Shown one piece after another: positions 15,262 through 23,178 of a stretch of 33,375 nucleotides of DNA. The notes beneath the pieces are model-generated. The model ran no database searches, had not been told where the DNA came from, and saw nothing but the letters and a program-made list of their open reading frames with translations. The stretch is from DATKXU01 sp035528905. GTDB taxonomy: Bacteria; Armatimonadota; UBA5829; DTJY01. How positions within the stretch are numbered: the stretch's first letter is position 1; every line of letters begins with the position of its first letter. Position numbers and translations under genes: made by a program. The stretch spans positions 1 to 33,375 of the forward strand of contig DATKXU010000042.1 of the NCBI GenBank assembly GCA_035528905.1, given 5' to 3'.

Positions 15262-16545
15262 ATGACGCAGCTTGAGATAGCAAGGGCGGGGAAGATTTCG
15301 CTCGAAATGAAGATAGTGGCAGAGCAGGAGCGCCTGGACCCGGAGTTCATCCGCGAGGGACTCGCCTCAGGGACCGTCGTGATCCCGCTGAATGTGAACC
15401 GCAAGATGGCGAAGCCCTGCGGGATAGGCGCCGGCCTCCGCACGAAGGTCAATGCGAACATCGGCACGTCCGCCGACTTCCCGAATGTCGAGGACGAGCT
15501 TGAGAAGCTCCGGGTGGCAATCGAAGCCGGCGCGGATACCGTCATGGACTTGAGCACCGGCGGAGACCTCGCTGCCGTGCGGAAGGCGATCATCGAGAAC
15601 TGCTCCGTTCCGCTGGGCACCGTCCCGATCTACGAAGCTGCGGTCAAGGCCGCCGACGATGGCTCCGTTGTCCACATGGCCGAGGACGACCTCTTTCGCG
15701 TGATCGAGCGAAACGCGCAGGAGGGGGTGGATTTCATCACCGTCCACTGCGGCATCACTACGGAGTCTATCCGCCGTCTGCAGCGGCAGGGCCGGATCGC
15801 GGACGTCGTCAGCAGAGGCGGGGCCTTTCTCGTGTGCTGGATGCTCGGCAACGAACGCGAGAACCCGCTCTACGCTCGCTTCGACGATCTCCTGGACATC
15901 TGCCGCAAGCACGATGTGACCCTCAGCCTGGGAGACGGTATGCGCCCGGGATGCCTGGCGGACGCGACCGACCGCCCGCAGGTTCAGGAGCTGATTATCC
16001 TCGGCGAGCTGGTTGATCTCGCCCGCAAGGCGGGCGTCCAGGCGATGGTCGAAGGCCCCGGCCATGTGCCGATGCATCAAGTTGCCGCGAATGTGCAAAT
16101 CCAGAAGACCTTGTGCAAGGGCGCGCCATTCTACGTTCTCGGCCCGCTTGTCACCGACGTCGCGCCCGGATATGATGACATCACCTCTGCGATCGGCGGA
16201 GCAATGGCCGCTGCAGCAGGGGCGGATTTCCTGTGCTATGTGACGCCTTCGGAGCATCTCGGCCTTCCCGGCCCTGATGAAGTCCGCAAGGGAGTCGTCG
16301 CCGCGCGGATCGCCGCCCACGCAGGAGACATCGCCAAGGGCGTCAAAGGCGCGATGGACTGGGACCGTGAAATGTCCGCTGCCCGGAAGTCGCTCGACTG
16401 GCAGAAGCAGGCCGATCTCGCCATTGATCCCATGATGTTCCATAAGTACCGAACCGAGCGTGCGACCGCCGCAGAGGGCGTCTGCTCCATGTGCAGCAAA
16501 TACTGCGCGATGAAAGTCGTGGACGAGTTCCTGCACAAGCGGTAG
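15262..16545 (+). CDS. thiC: Phosphomethylpyrimidine synthase ThiC
   Basis: Radical-SAM enzyme that rearranges aminoimidazole ribotide into HMP-phosphate, the pyrimidine part of thiamine. The 427-residue protein is of the short type. It carries NANIGTSADFPN near residue 55, DLSTGGDL near 95, EGPGHVPMHQ near 265, and the C-terminal cluster motif CSMCSKYC, whose Cys spacing (x2, x3) is that seen in short ThiC proteins. Expression should be controlled by the TPP riboswitch in its leader. The stop codon lies inside an 11-base tandem repeat that fills the gap to thiL. Confidence 0.98.
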   Translation: MTQLEIARAGKISLEMKIVAEQERLDPEFIREGLASGTVVIPLNVNRKMAKPCGIGAGLRTKVNANIGTSADFPNVEDELEKLRVAIEAGADTVMDLSTGGDLAAVRKAIIENCSVPLGTVPIYEAAVKAADDGSVVHMAEDDLFRVIERNAQEGVDFITVHCGITTESIRRLQRQGRIADVVSRGGAFLVCWMLGNERENPLYARFDDLLDICRKHDVTLSLGDGMRPGCLADATDRPQVQELIILGELVDLARKAGVQAMVEGPGHVPMHQVAANVQIQKTLCKGAPFYVLGPLVTDVAPGYDDITSAIGGAMAAAAGADFLCYVTPSEHLGLPGPDEVRKGVVAARIAAHAGDIAKGVKGAMDWDREMSAARKSLDWQKQADLAIDPMMFHKYRTERATAAEGVCSMCSKYCAMKVVDEFLHKR

Positions 16546-16604
16546 GGGCAGGGTAGGGGCAGGGTAGGTGCGGGGGTAGGGGCAGGTCTCAGACCTGCCC
16601 CTAC
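16542..16604. repeat. 11-mer tandem repeat running into the GTAGGGGCAGG palindrome
   Basis: GTAGGGGCAGG is repeated at 16542 and 16553, in altered form at 16564, and again at 16576, where it becomes the left arm of the dispersed hairpin (16576-16604) also found at 49-77 and 1736-1764. The thiC stop codon TAG (16543-16545) is part of the first unit. The spot looks like expansion of the repeat's own arm. Confidence 0.85.
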
Positions 16605-16626
16605 CTGACCCCCATGTGGGTTTGCC

Positions 16627-17649
16627 ATGAAGCTCTCCGAGATCGGCGAAGAAGCCCTTATAGAGCGGATTATCCGGGAGAATCTCCTGCCGAAGTCCGG
16701 CCCCGGCCTGGTTGTCGGGGTGGGCGACGATGCCGCCGTGCTGGATCTCGGCTCCGCTTCCGGCGCACTCACCATCGTTACGACCGATATACTCATCGAG
16801 GGCACTCACTTCCGCCTTGGACTGACCACTCCTTACGAGCTCGGCTGGAAATCGGTCGCCGCCAACATCAGCGACATTGCGGCGATGGGCGGCGTCCCGA
16901 CCTGGACCTTCGTTGCCCTCGGATTGAGGCCCGATACCCAGGTCGGCTTCGTGGACGCGCTGTATCGTGGGATGACCGAGTGTGCCGGGAGGTTCGGAAG
17001 TACGCTAGTCGGTGGAGACACCAGCTCTGCGGAGGCGAACTCTGTTATCAGCGTCTGCCAGATCGGGCAGGTCGAACCAGGTCTTGTAGCGCTCCGTTCC
17101 GGCGCACGGATCGGTGATCGCGTTCTCGTCACCGGCTGGCTTGGGAACTCGCGCGGCGGCCTGGAACTTCTGCTGAAGTTCGGATTGGAGGAGGCCGCTC
17201 GGCTCGCAGGCTGGCTAGTGAGCATCCACCTGATGCCCGTGCCCCGAATTGCTGAAGGTAGGGCCGCTGTCCACACAGGCGCAGTCCATGCTATGATGGA
17301 CATCAGCGACGGCCTCGGAGCCGACCTGCCGAAGCTGTGCAGGGCCAGCGGTGTCGGAGCCGTCGTCTGGGCGGACAAACTGCCCGTGGGCGCGGACCTT
17401 CGCACCGCGGCCGATTCGCTGGGCGCAGATGCGACAGACCTCGCGGCGAGCGGCGGCGAGGACTTCGAGCTCCTTATGGTGGTAGGCCCAGAAGACGTCG
17501 GCAGGGTCGTCCAGGCGGTCGAAGATGGCACAGGAACGCGGGTCACCGAAATCGGCGAGATAGCGGAAGGCCCGGTGGAGATCGTCTATCCGGACGGCGC
17601 CCGGAAGCCGCTTAAGGGCGGATGGGAACATTTCGTAGGGGCGGAGTAA
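16627..17649 (+). CDS. thiL: Thiamine-monophosphate kinase ThiL
   Basis: Phosphorylates thiamine monophosphate to the cofactor thiamine pyrophosphate with ATP. The 340-residue protein shows the family's GDDAAVLD (about residues 31-38), TTDILIEGTHFRL, the ANISDIAAMGG motif near residue 80, LVGGDTS near 120, and MDISDGLGADL near 222. Its position right after thiC suggests the operon is controlled by the same TPP riboswitch, giving product feedback on the last step. The start has no good Shine-Dalgarno because the dispersed palindrome ends about 20 bases upstream. Confidence 0.95.
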   Translation: MKLSEIGEEALIERIIRENLLPKSGPGLVVGVGDDAAVLDLGSASGALTIVTTDILIEGTHFRLGLTTPYELGWKSVAANISDIAAMGGVPTWTFVALGLRPDTQVGFVDALYRGMTECAGRFGSTLVGGDTSSAEANSVISVCQIGQVEPGLVALRSGARIGDRVLVTGWLGNSRGGLELLLKFGLEEAARLAGWLVSIHLMPVPRIAEGRAAVHTGAVHAMMDISDGLGADLPKLCRASGVGAVVWADKLPVGADLRTAADSLGADATDLAASGGEDFELLMVVGPEDVGRVVQAVEDGTGTRVTEIGEIAEGPVEIVYPDGARKPLKGGWEHFVGAE

Positions 17650-17704
17650 TGGAGTGATGGAATATCGGGGTATTGGTCCCAGTACTCCATCACTCCATTA
17701 CTCC
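17643..17704. repeat. Octamer-repeat palindrome between thiL and tsaE
   Basis: Arms of 18 bases (17644-17661 and 17686-17703) are perfectly complementary; both are built from GGAGTNAT-type 8-base units. The outer pair 17643/17704 also matches. It overlaps the thiL stop. Without a T-tract it is not an obvious terminator, although it should form a strong hairpin in the mRNA. Confidence 0.85.
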
Positions 17705-17724
17705 CTTTCTGCGCAGGGCATCGG

Positions 17725-18189
17725 ATGGTCGAGAAGGCAGTGACATTCCACACAGGCAGCGCGGAGGAAACCGAACTGCTTGGCGAGCGCATCGGCGAGG
17801 CGTTGGAGCCGGGATCGGTTGTCGCGCTGATAGGCGAACTCGGAGCCGGCAAGACGGTGCTGACCAAGGGGATCGCGCGGGGACTCCGCGTCGCGGATCT
17901 GGTCCACAGCCCCAGCTTCACGCTGATCCACGAGCATATGGGCCGTCTGCCGGTCTACCATTTCGACCTCTATCGCCTGAAGTCGCCGGAGGAATTCGAG
18001 GGCCTGGGCCCCGAAGGCTATTTCTGCGGCGACGGGGTCTCGGTCATCGAGTGGGCGGAGAAGGCGGGAGACCTGCTGCCTCCCGACCGGCTGGAGATTC
18101 GCATTTCGGCAGAGGATGAGGGACGCGCGTTCGAGATCCGCGCTACCGGCCCAGATTCGGCAAGGGCGCTGGAGAGGATCGCATCCTAG
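17725..18189 (+). CDS. tsaE: tRNA t6A-modification ATPase TsaE
   Basis: Partner ATPase of the TsaB-TsaD complex that makes N6-threonylcarbamoyladenosine at tRNA position 37. The 154-residue protein has the P-loop GELGAGKT (residues 37-44), LVHSPSFTLIHEH and YHFDLYRLKSPEEFEGLG, all typical. It lies between thiL and argS. Its usual partner tsaB seems to start about 5 kb away at 23116, where it is cut by the phage junction. Confidence 0.95.
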   Translation: MVEKAVTFHTGSAEETELLGERIGEALEPGSVVALIGELGAGKTVLTKGIARGLRVADLVHSPSFTLIHEHMGRLPVYHFDLYRLKSPEEFEGLGPEGYFCGDGVSVIEWAEKAGDLLPPDRLEIRISAEDEGRAFEIRATGPDSARALERIAS

Positions 18190-18200
18190 CGCAGAAAGCC

Positions 18201-18338
18201 GTTTCAGGTTCCAAGTTTCAGGTTTCAGGTGGCATTGTTCAAGAATGGCATTCGGGAGGGCGAAGCTCCTGCTGAGCCGGGTGAATGCGGCTCGGGAGTC
18301 CGCCACGGCGGAAACCTGGAACCTGGAACTTGAGACCT
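18201..18338. repeat. Composite element: inverted heptamer tracts around a palindrome arm
   Basis: The left tract (18201-18228) has the units GTTTCAG, GTTCCAA, GTTTCAG, GTTTCAG. The right tract (18311-18338) has GAAACCT, GGAACCT, GGAACTT, GAGACCT. Segments 18206-18227 and 18311-18332 are complementary with three mismatches. In the interior, 18252-18278 matches an arm of the palindrome inserted in the flavoprotein gene. The element fills the 5' leader of argS and should fold into one large hairpin. Confidence 0.85.
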
Positions 18339-18370
18339 TGACTGTTTCTTTTCGCTGTCAGGAGCAAGAG

Positions 18371-20305
18371 TTGATCCAAGATATTGTCGCCCGAGAGATC
18401 CGGAAGATCCTCGGGGGAGCGGAAGTGAGCTTCAACATCCCGCCGACGAAGGAAATCGGCGATTTCAGCACGGCGGTGGCATTGGCGCTGGCCGGGAAAC
18501 TGCGTCGGGCACCGCTCGAGATCGCCAGAGAAACGGCCGAGCGGCTCCGCGCGCGAAACATCCCATACGTCGTCGAAATCTCCGTCACGCCGCCGGGCTA
18601 TATCAATTTCAAGATAGACCATCCGGCGTATGCGCGGGATATGATCCGCCGAGTGCTGGCTGAGAAGGAGCGCTTCGGGCTGGCGAAGCGTCGTCGTCGC
18701 AAGGTCTTCGTCGAGCACACCAATGTCAACCCCAACAAGGCCATGCACATCGGCCACGTCCGAAATGCCGTCATCGGTGATACGGTCAGCCGCGTGCTGC
18801 GACGACTGGGCTACAACGTGGAGGTCGCAAACTACATTGACGACACGGGCGTGCAGGTCGCGGATGTGGTCGCGGGCATGCTCTACCTCGACGAGCCGGT
18901 CTACGACGGCAGGGCCGCCGATATGTCCCCGTTCCTGGCGAAGTACGACGGCCGGCAGCCGTTCGACTACTATTGCTGGGACTTGTACGCGCGGGTTCAG
19001 GAAGAATACGGGCGCAGCGAGGCCCTTCTCAGCAAGCGCTCAGAGGTGCTGCGCCTGCTGGAAACCGGGGACAACCCGGTGGCGGCATTTGGCAAGGAGC
19101 TTTCGACGAGGATTCTGACCTGCCATCTCGCTGCCGTCGCCCGCCTCGACGTCTTCTACGACTTACTGAACTGGGAGTCGGATGTCCTCGCCCGCGGGTT
19201 CTGGACGGCGGCATTCGAGAGGCTGAAGGCTGCCGGGGCGGTGGTCTACGAGGAAAGCGGCCCTAATGCCGGATGCTGGATTGTGCCGTTCGGACGGCGG
19301 CTCATCGAGACGAAGAAAGGCATTCGGAGCGAGGACAAAATCCTCGTCCGCTCGGACGGCACGGTCACCTATACCGGCAAAGACATCGCCTATCAGATGT
19401 GGAAGCTCGGCGTGCTCGGCGTGGATTTCCTCTATGAGCTCTGGGGCGTCCAGCCGAACGGCCGGGAGCTCTGGACGACCGCCCCCGATGGCGAGCCGCG
19501 AGCCGACTTCGGGCACGCGGACGAGGCGATCAACGTGATTGACGTCCGCCAGAGCTATGCCCAGCAGATCGTCTACCAATCGCTTCGGCGGCTGGGCTGT
19601 CGGCGGCAAGCGAACAGCTCGAGGCATCTCTCTTACGAGGTTGTCGTGCTCTCAGGGAAGGCCGCGAAGGAGCTGGGGCTCGGCGTGGAGGAGATCAGCG
19701 AAGAGGGAGCGCAGGCAATGTCCGGCCGGCGCGGCATCGGCGTCAAGGCGGACGACCTCATAAACGAGATGGTCAAGCGCCTCGAGCACAAGGTGCACAA
19801 GCCGGAGACGGCCCACGTCCTGGCGGCTGCCGCTGTCAGATATTTCATGTCGCGCTTCGGCCTCAGCAAGATGATCGTTTTCGACTTCGATGAGGCGCTC
19901 CGCACTACCGGCGACACGGGAGTCTATCTCGAATACGCGCATGCCCGCGCGTGCAGCATGTTAGCGAAGGCCGGCGAGCTCGACCTCACCAGCGTGCCGA
20001 GGCCGAACAGGGTGACGCCCGCTGAGGAGGCTCTGGTGCGCAAGATCGAGGAGTTTCCGGCGGCGCTTGTGAAATCGGCGAAGGGCCTTTCGCCCACGAC
20101 GCTTGCGAGGTATGCATTCGATCTCGCAACCGCTTTCACGGATTTCTACGAGAACCCCGACCCGGAGGCAGGGCCGCGCGTGCCGTTTATCAGGATTCGC
20201 GATCCGGAGCTTCGGACGTACCGGCTCGCGCTGGTAGCGGCCTTCAGGCAGACGCTGGCGAACGCCCTCGACGCCCTCGGCATCGTCCCCCTCGAGCGGA
20301 TTTGA
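18371..20305 (+). CDS. argS: Arginyl-tRNA synthetase
   Basis: Class I synthetase charging tRNA-Arg. From TTG at 18371 it is 644 residues: an N-terminal Add-1 domain (IQDIVAREIRKIL), the HIGH motif at about 126-129 in AMHIGHVRNAV, a degenerate KMSKS region (SGRRGIGVK), and a C-terminal DALR anticodon-binding domain ending NALDALGIVPLERI. TTG 18371 was chosen because AGGAG lies seven bases upstream and the frame before it is made of a repeat element; a longer frame from 18116 runs through tsaE. It ends 12 bases from the convergent glycosidase-like gene. Confidence 0.95.
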   Translation: MIQDIVAREIRKILGGAEVSFNIPPTKEIGDFSTAVALALAGKLRRAPLEIARETAERLRARNIPYVVEISVTPPGYINFKIDHPAYARDMIRRVLAEKERFGLAKRRRRKVFVEHTNVNPNKAMHIGHVRNAVIGDTVSRVLRRLGYNVEVANYIDDTGVQVADVVAGMLYLDEPVYDGRAADMSPFLAKYDGRQPFDYYCWDLYARVQEEYGRSEALLSKRSEVLRLLETGDNPVAAFGKELSTRILTCHLAAVARLDVFYDLLNWESDVLARGFWTAAFERLKAAGAVVYEESGPNAGCWIVPFGRRLIETKKGIRSEDKILVRSDGTVTYTGKDIAYQMWKLGVLGVDFLYELWGVQPNGRELWTTAPDGEPRADFGHADEAINVIDVRQSYAQQIVYQSLRRLGCRRQANSSRHLSYEVVVLSGKAAKELGLGVEEISEEGAQAMSGRRGIGVKADDLINEMVKRLEHKVHKPETAHVLAAAAVRYFMSRFGLSKMIVFDFDEALRTTGDTGVYLEYAHARACSMLAKAGELDLTSVPRPNRVTPAEEALVRKIEEFPAALVKSAKGLSPTTLARYAFDLATAFTDFYENPDPEAGPRVPFIRIRDPELRTYRLALVAAFRQTLANALDALGIVPLERI

Positions 20306-20317
20306 GCGGAGCCCTCC

Positions 20318-22291
20318 TCACTCTCCCAACGCATCCAGGGCGGAGGCCAGGGTGTTTACATCGCCGGAGAGGATGTAGCCCTTCAAGCCGGAGTCTTTTG
20401 CCACCTTCACTACGTCCGCGAGCGCCGCGGCCTGCTCCGCCAGCCAATCCGAGTCGAGACCGGTGATGGCCGGGACGATAGCCGCGCTCTTGAAGACAGC
20501 GTTGTGGAGCGACGTCACCGCGTCGGCATCCTCCTTCGAATAGGTGAAGGATTCCTCGCCCGCAGGCGGCTGTATCCCGATGGAAGGCACGAGCGCGTCG
20601 AGCCCCTTGATCTTCGACCAGTGAACCGGCGATGGGCCATCGGATGCCATGTCGAGCGTCACGGAGCAGATGCCGTCCGGGCGGGCGGCTCTGAATGCCG
20701 AGCAGGCCTCGCTCACCATGCCGGTGAGCTTCCCGCGCCTGAACCTGTCCCAGAGAGCGAGCGCTTCCGTGTCCGCCTCTGTGCGCACTACGCTGGCGTC
20801 CATGTCTATCGGGTCAATCTGGTGCGCCCGGATCACCTCTCTGCGCACCTCTACGGTGTATCCGAATGGGGGCGCCAAATCTTCGCCTGCCAGAACGAAG
20901 GGCGTGCTCCTGGGATAATCCGCGCCGTCCAGGCATATTCCGGCGACTTCGTAGTTCTCTGCGATCTCCTCGACCGCCAGTCGGAGTAGCCTCGGCACCC
21001 TGGATGACGCGGGGCATAGATAGACTCTCTTATCCGCAGGGGCAAATTCGATTGGCAGGGAAGGCGCATACGGCATGTAGGTCTGCAGGAGCGCGAGCTC
21101 TGACTGTTGCCACCTCTCCTGCTCGCCGTAGCTGCGTCCCAGCAGGTTGCGTTCCTGGACAAGGGGGTAATTCGCTATTGTGGGAAGCGGATGCGTCGCG
21201 TCGCCCCATAGGGTTGCGTCGAGAACTGCATGGACCTTGATCCCAAGACCGCTGGCAGTCTTGGCCGCCTGCTTGAGAACATCTGAAGTTCGGTATCTTG
21301 AGTCGCGCGGGAATCGCTCGCTTGGATAGATCGTGTGCCCGCGCTGAAGCACGGGTAGGAATAAGTTATCAAAACCCTGGGCCTTGGCCTTCTTCAGCAG
21401 GCCGGCCAGCTCCCGGAAATCGCCGCCTGTCACCCAGAGCCCCTTCATCTCCTGCTTCAGGTTGGTCTTCTTCGGCCCTCCCGCTGCGGATTCGGATGGC
21501 TGCAGCTCGATCCTGCGCGGTTTCGGACGCGCTGTTTCCCCGGAGCTCTCCTCCTCCACCTCAGAAGGTGGCATTTCGATCAGGAATTCGCCGCTCGGAG
21601 CGTGAATCACCATCGCTGCATTCATGCTCAGCGGTATCTCCGGCGAGTTCTCCGCGAGGCTGTCAATCACCGTTTGCCATTCCGCAGCTTGGTATTTTCT
21701 CTCTGTAAGGGCGGCATCCAGCCAGTCGAGCTGCGGCGGAGTCATGGTGAAAAGCAACAGGGACTGCGAATACGCGAGCTGTTCGCTCTGAAGCGGGGTA
21801 AGCACCCATGGCGGGTCGAACATCGGCGGGAACGGCATCGCGTAGTTTATCCATTCCTTCGCTTGGCTTTCGATTTCACCGGCTAGATGCGCTTGCTTCG
21901 CTCCGGCGTATCGTTCGTACCAGCGGGTCACCGCCGCGCCTTGGGGATCCGCGCTGAGGAAGAACAAGTCGCCCACCATGCGCCACTTGAGGCCACTCGC
22001 CACTTCTATCGCCGCCATCGCCGTTTTCAGATTGACTTCTCCCATGTACAGGGCGACTTCGGTCTTCGCTTGGCGGCGGTCTACGTAGAACTCGGCGGGC
22101 GCCTGCTGCCTAAGCTGGGCGCATACATCCTCCAGGTCCGTGGCCTTCCTGGGCAGGTTTACCAATGTCGGCATCCGCTCGTCCGCGGTCCAGTCGGCAC
22201 TGCCGGAGACTGCAGACTGCAGACTGCAGACGGCAGACAGGAGCAGGCCGAGGATTAGGTGCTTGGCGATTCGTGCCCGGCGGAATGTCAT
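20318..22291 (-). CDS. Exported glycoside-hydrolase-like protein (GHL10 type)
   Basis: The 657-residue product has a signal peptide (ILGLLLSAVCSLQSAVSGSA), a region of about 250 residues without clear family (STN-like strands at about 40-115), an acidic linker (near 240-275), and a C-terminal TIM-barrel domain from about residue 280. The barrel starts MKGLWVTGGDFRELAGLLKKAKAQGFDNLFLPV, the hallmark of GHL10/YngK-type glycosidase-like proteins, and includes AGICLDGADYPR. It probably acts on a polysaccharide outside the cytoplasm; activity is not proven. Its ATG overlaps the stop of the STN gene (ATGA), so the two are coupled. Its signal peptide is partly written in a CAGACTG heptamer tract. 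Confidence 0.83.
   Translation of the reverse strand: MTFRRARIAKHLILGLLLSAVCSLQSAVSGSADWTADERMPTLVNLPRKATDLEDVCAQLRQQAPAEFYVDRRQAKTEVALYMGEVNLKTAMAAIEVASGLKWRMVGDLFFLSADPQGAAVTRWYERYAGAKQAHLAGEIESQAKEWINYAMPFPPMFDPPWVLTPLQSEQLAYSQSLLLFTMTPPQLDWLDAALTERKYQAAEWQTVIDSLAENSPEIPLSMNAAMVIHAPSGEFLIEMPPSEVEEESSGETARPKPRRIELQPSESAAGGPKKTNLKQEMKGLWVTGGDFRELAGLLKKAKAQGFDNLFLPVLQRGHTIYPSERFPRDSRYRTSDVLKQAAKTASGLGIKVHAVLDATLWGDATHPLPTIANYPLVQERNLLGRSYGEQERWQQSELALLQTYMPYAPSLPIEFAPADKRVYLCPASSRVPRLLRLAVEEIAENYEVAGICLDGADYPRSTPFVLAGEDLAPPFGYTVEVRREVIRAHQIDPIDMDASVVRTEADTEALALWDRFRRGKLTGMVSEACSAFRAARPDGICSVTLDMASDGPSPVHWSKIKGLDALVPSIGIQPPAGEESFTYSKEDADAVTSLHNAVFKSAAIVPAITGLDSDWLAEQAAALADVVKVAKDSGLKGYILSGDVNTLASALDALGE
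22206..22240. repeat. CAGACTG heptamer tract within the signal-peptide coding region
   Basis: Five consecutive 7-base units (GAGACTG, CAGACTG, CAGACTG, CAGACGG, CAGACAG). Because 7 is not a multiple of 3, reading through it gives the near-repeat LQSAV(C/S) residues of the signal peptide of the glycosidase-like protein. Confidence 0.85.
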
Positions 22292-22974
22292 TTCTCCGCC
22301 CTCCTTAGAGTGATGTACGGGGTCGAATCCAGGCGGAGGCTGATGGGTTTCTCGCCGTCCGGGTCAGGAATTAGGAGGTAGGGCATTGTCCAGAACGATA
22401 TGCTGGTCTGCTCCGGCGCAGGCAGGCTGCTTACCACGTCTCCCGAAGAGCTGATGCCTACGACGTCCGGCGAGAGGATGTGCGTCAAAACACCCTGCTG
22501 CTCCGGCATTAGCTCCTCATACGGCAGCGGAATGCCTGCGGAGAGTCGGAAGAGCTGGAAAGGATCCAACGAAGCGAGAAATATCGCCACTCCCTGCTCG
22601 GGCGTTAAGCGGATGTCTGCCTCAGCGAAGTCAATCTTGGCGGCCTCAGGGGGTTTGCGGAAGGCTATGACCCCGCCTACATTCTCCCATTTCGTGCGGG
22701 ATGCCTTCGCCAGGATATCCAATACCAGGCGGATGGGCGCCCGATCCATGGATAGAGTGATGCCGCTCTTGGGTTCCACCGGCGCTGCCACCTGTATGTC
22801 CCCGACCTCTGCGATGGCGGCGGCGGCATCGGCCATGGACGCGTCGTCCAGCTTCAGGGTTATCGGCCTATCCAGCGCGTTGGGATCGAGCGCCGGCGCC
22901 GCTTGTATGGACGCGGCAAGCGGGAACAGGGCGATTAAGGCGAGGACGATTCTCTTCCGGACGCACGAGGTCAT
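22288..22974 (-). CDS. Exported STN-domain protein
   Basis: The 228-residue product has a signal peptide (VLALIALFPLAASIQA) followed by an STN-type module as found at the N-terminus of secretins and TonB-dependent receptors: ITLKLDDASMADAAAAIAE, then SGITLSMDRAPIRLVLDILA and a final strand WENVGGVIAFRKP (about residues 37-108). The remainder is unassigned beta-rich sequence. It has no channel domain, so it is a stand-alone module. AAAGGAGAG sets the ATG at 22974. It is coupled by ATGA to the glycosidase-like gene, and the pair is probably one functional unit at the cell surface. Confidence 0.78.
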   Translation of the reverse strand: MTSCVRKRIVLALIALFPLAASIQAAPALDPNALDRPITLKLDDASMADAAAAIAEVGDIQVAAPVEPKSGITLSMDRAPIRLVLDILAKASRTKWENVGGVIAFRKPPEAAKIDFAEADIRLTPEQGVAIFLASLDPFQLFRLSAGIPLPYEELMPEQQGVLTHILSPDVVGISSSGDVVSSLPAPEQTSISFWTMPYLLIPDPDGEKPISLRLDSTPYITLRRAEK

Positions 22975-23043
22975 GGCGATCTCTCCTTTGGCCAGGAATT
23001 GCCAGAAGAATCATGCCCGGTGCGGGGGGTTGCCACCGGATGC

Positions 23044-23072
23044 ATTGTAGCACATGTGTCGTGGGTTGACAA
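23044..23072 (-). promoter_or_regulatory. Sigma-70 promoter of the STN/GHL10 operon
   Basis: Read leftward: TTGTCA (23067-23072), 17 bases, TACAAT (23044-23049). It lies about 70 bases upstream of the STN gene and back to back with the tsaB promoter. Confidence 0.8.
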
Positions 23073-23074
23073 CA

Positions 23075-23103
23075 TTGACCTCGCGTCCGCGTGCGAATAT
23101 AAT
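23075..23103 (+). promoter_or_regulatory. Sigma-70 promoter of the truncated tsaB-like gene
   Basis: TTGACC (23075-23080), exactly 17 bases, TATAAT (23098-23103). The predicted start is near 23110, six bases before the ATG at 23116, so the transcript would be almost leaderless. Beyond the truncated gene, transcription would run antisense through the phage lysis genes. Confidence 0.82.
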
Positions 23104-23115
23104 GCTTGTATTCCG

Positions 23116-23151
23116 ATGAAATGCCTTGCGCTCGATACATCCACCGCTTAG
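23116..23151 (+). pseudogene. tsaB: 5' fragment of a tsaB-like gene cut by the phage junction
   Basis: ATG at 23116 opens MKCLALDTSTA followed by TAG. The MxxLAxDTST start is the signature N-terminus of TsaB (YeaZ), the partner of TsaD and TsaE in t6A formation, which normally continues for about 220 residues. Here the similarity ends at codon 10 or 11, exactly where phage sequence begins. A strong promoter sits correctly in front, supporting a real gene. The fragment is short, so identity rests on one motif and on context (tsaE in the same neighbourhood). The remainder should lie at the far phage end, outside the window. Confidence 0.65.
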
Positions 23152-23178
23152 ATACGCATGTGCATATTCCGCCCGGAA

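Noticed and set aside
15367..16809. Open frame of 480 codons opposite thiC and thiL
   Set aside because: Spans two genes and the repeat between them; typical GC-rich antisense shadow.
17643..17704. 18-base palindrome after thiL as terminator or operator
   Set aside because: No T-run on either side, and it is made of octamer units shared with 11891-11928, so it is classed as a repeat.
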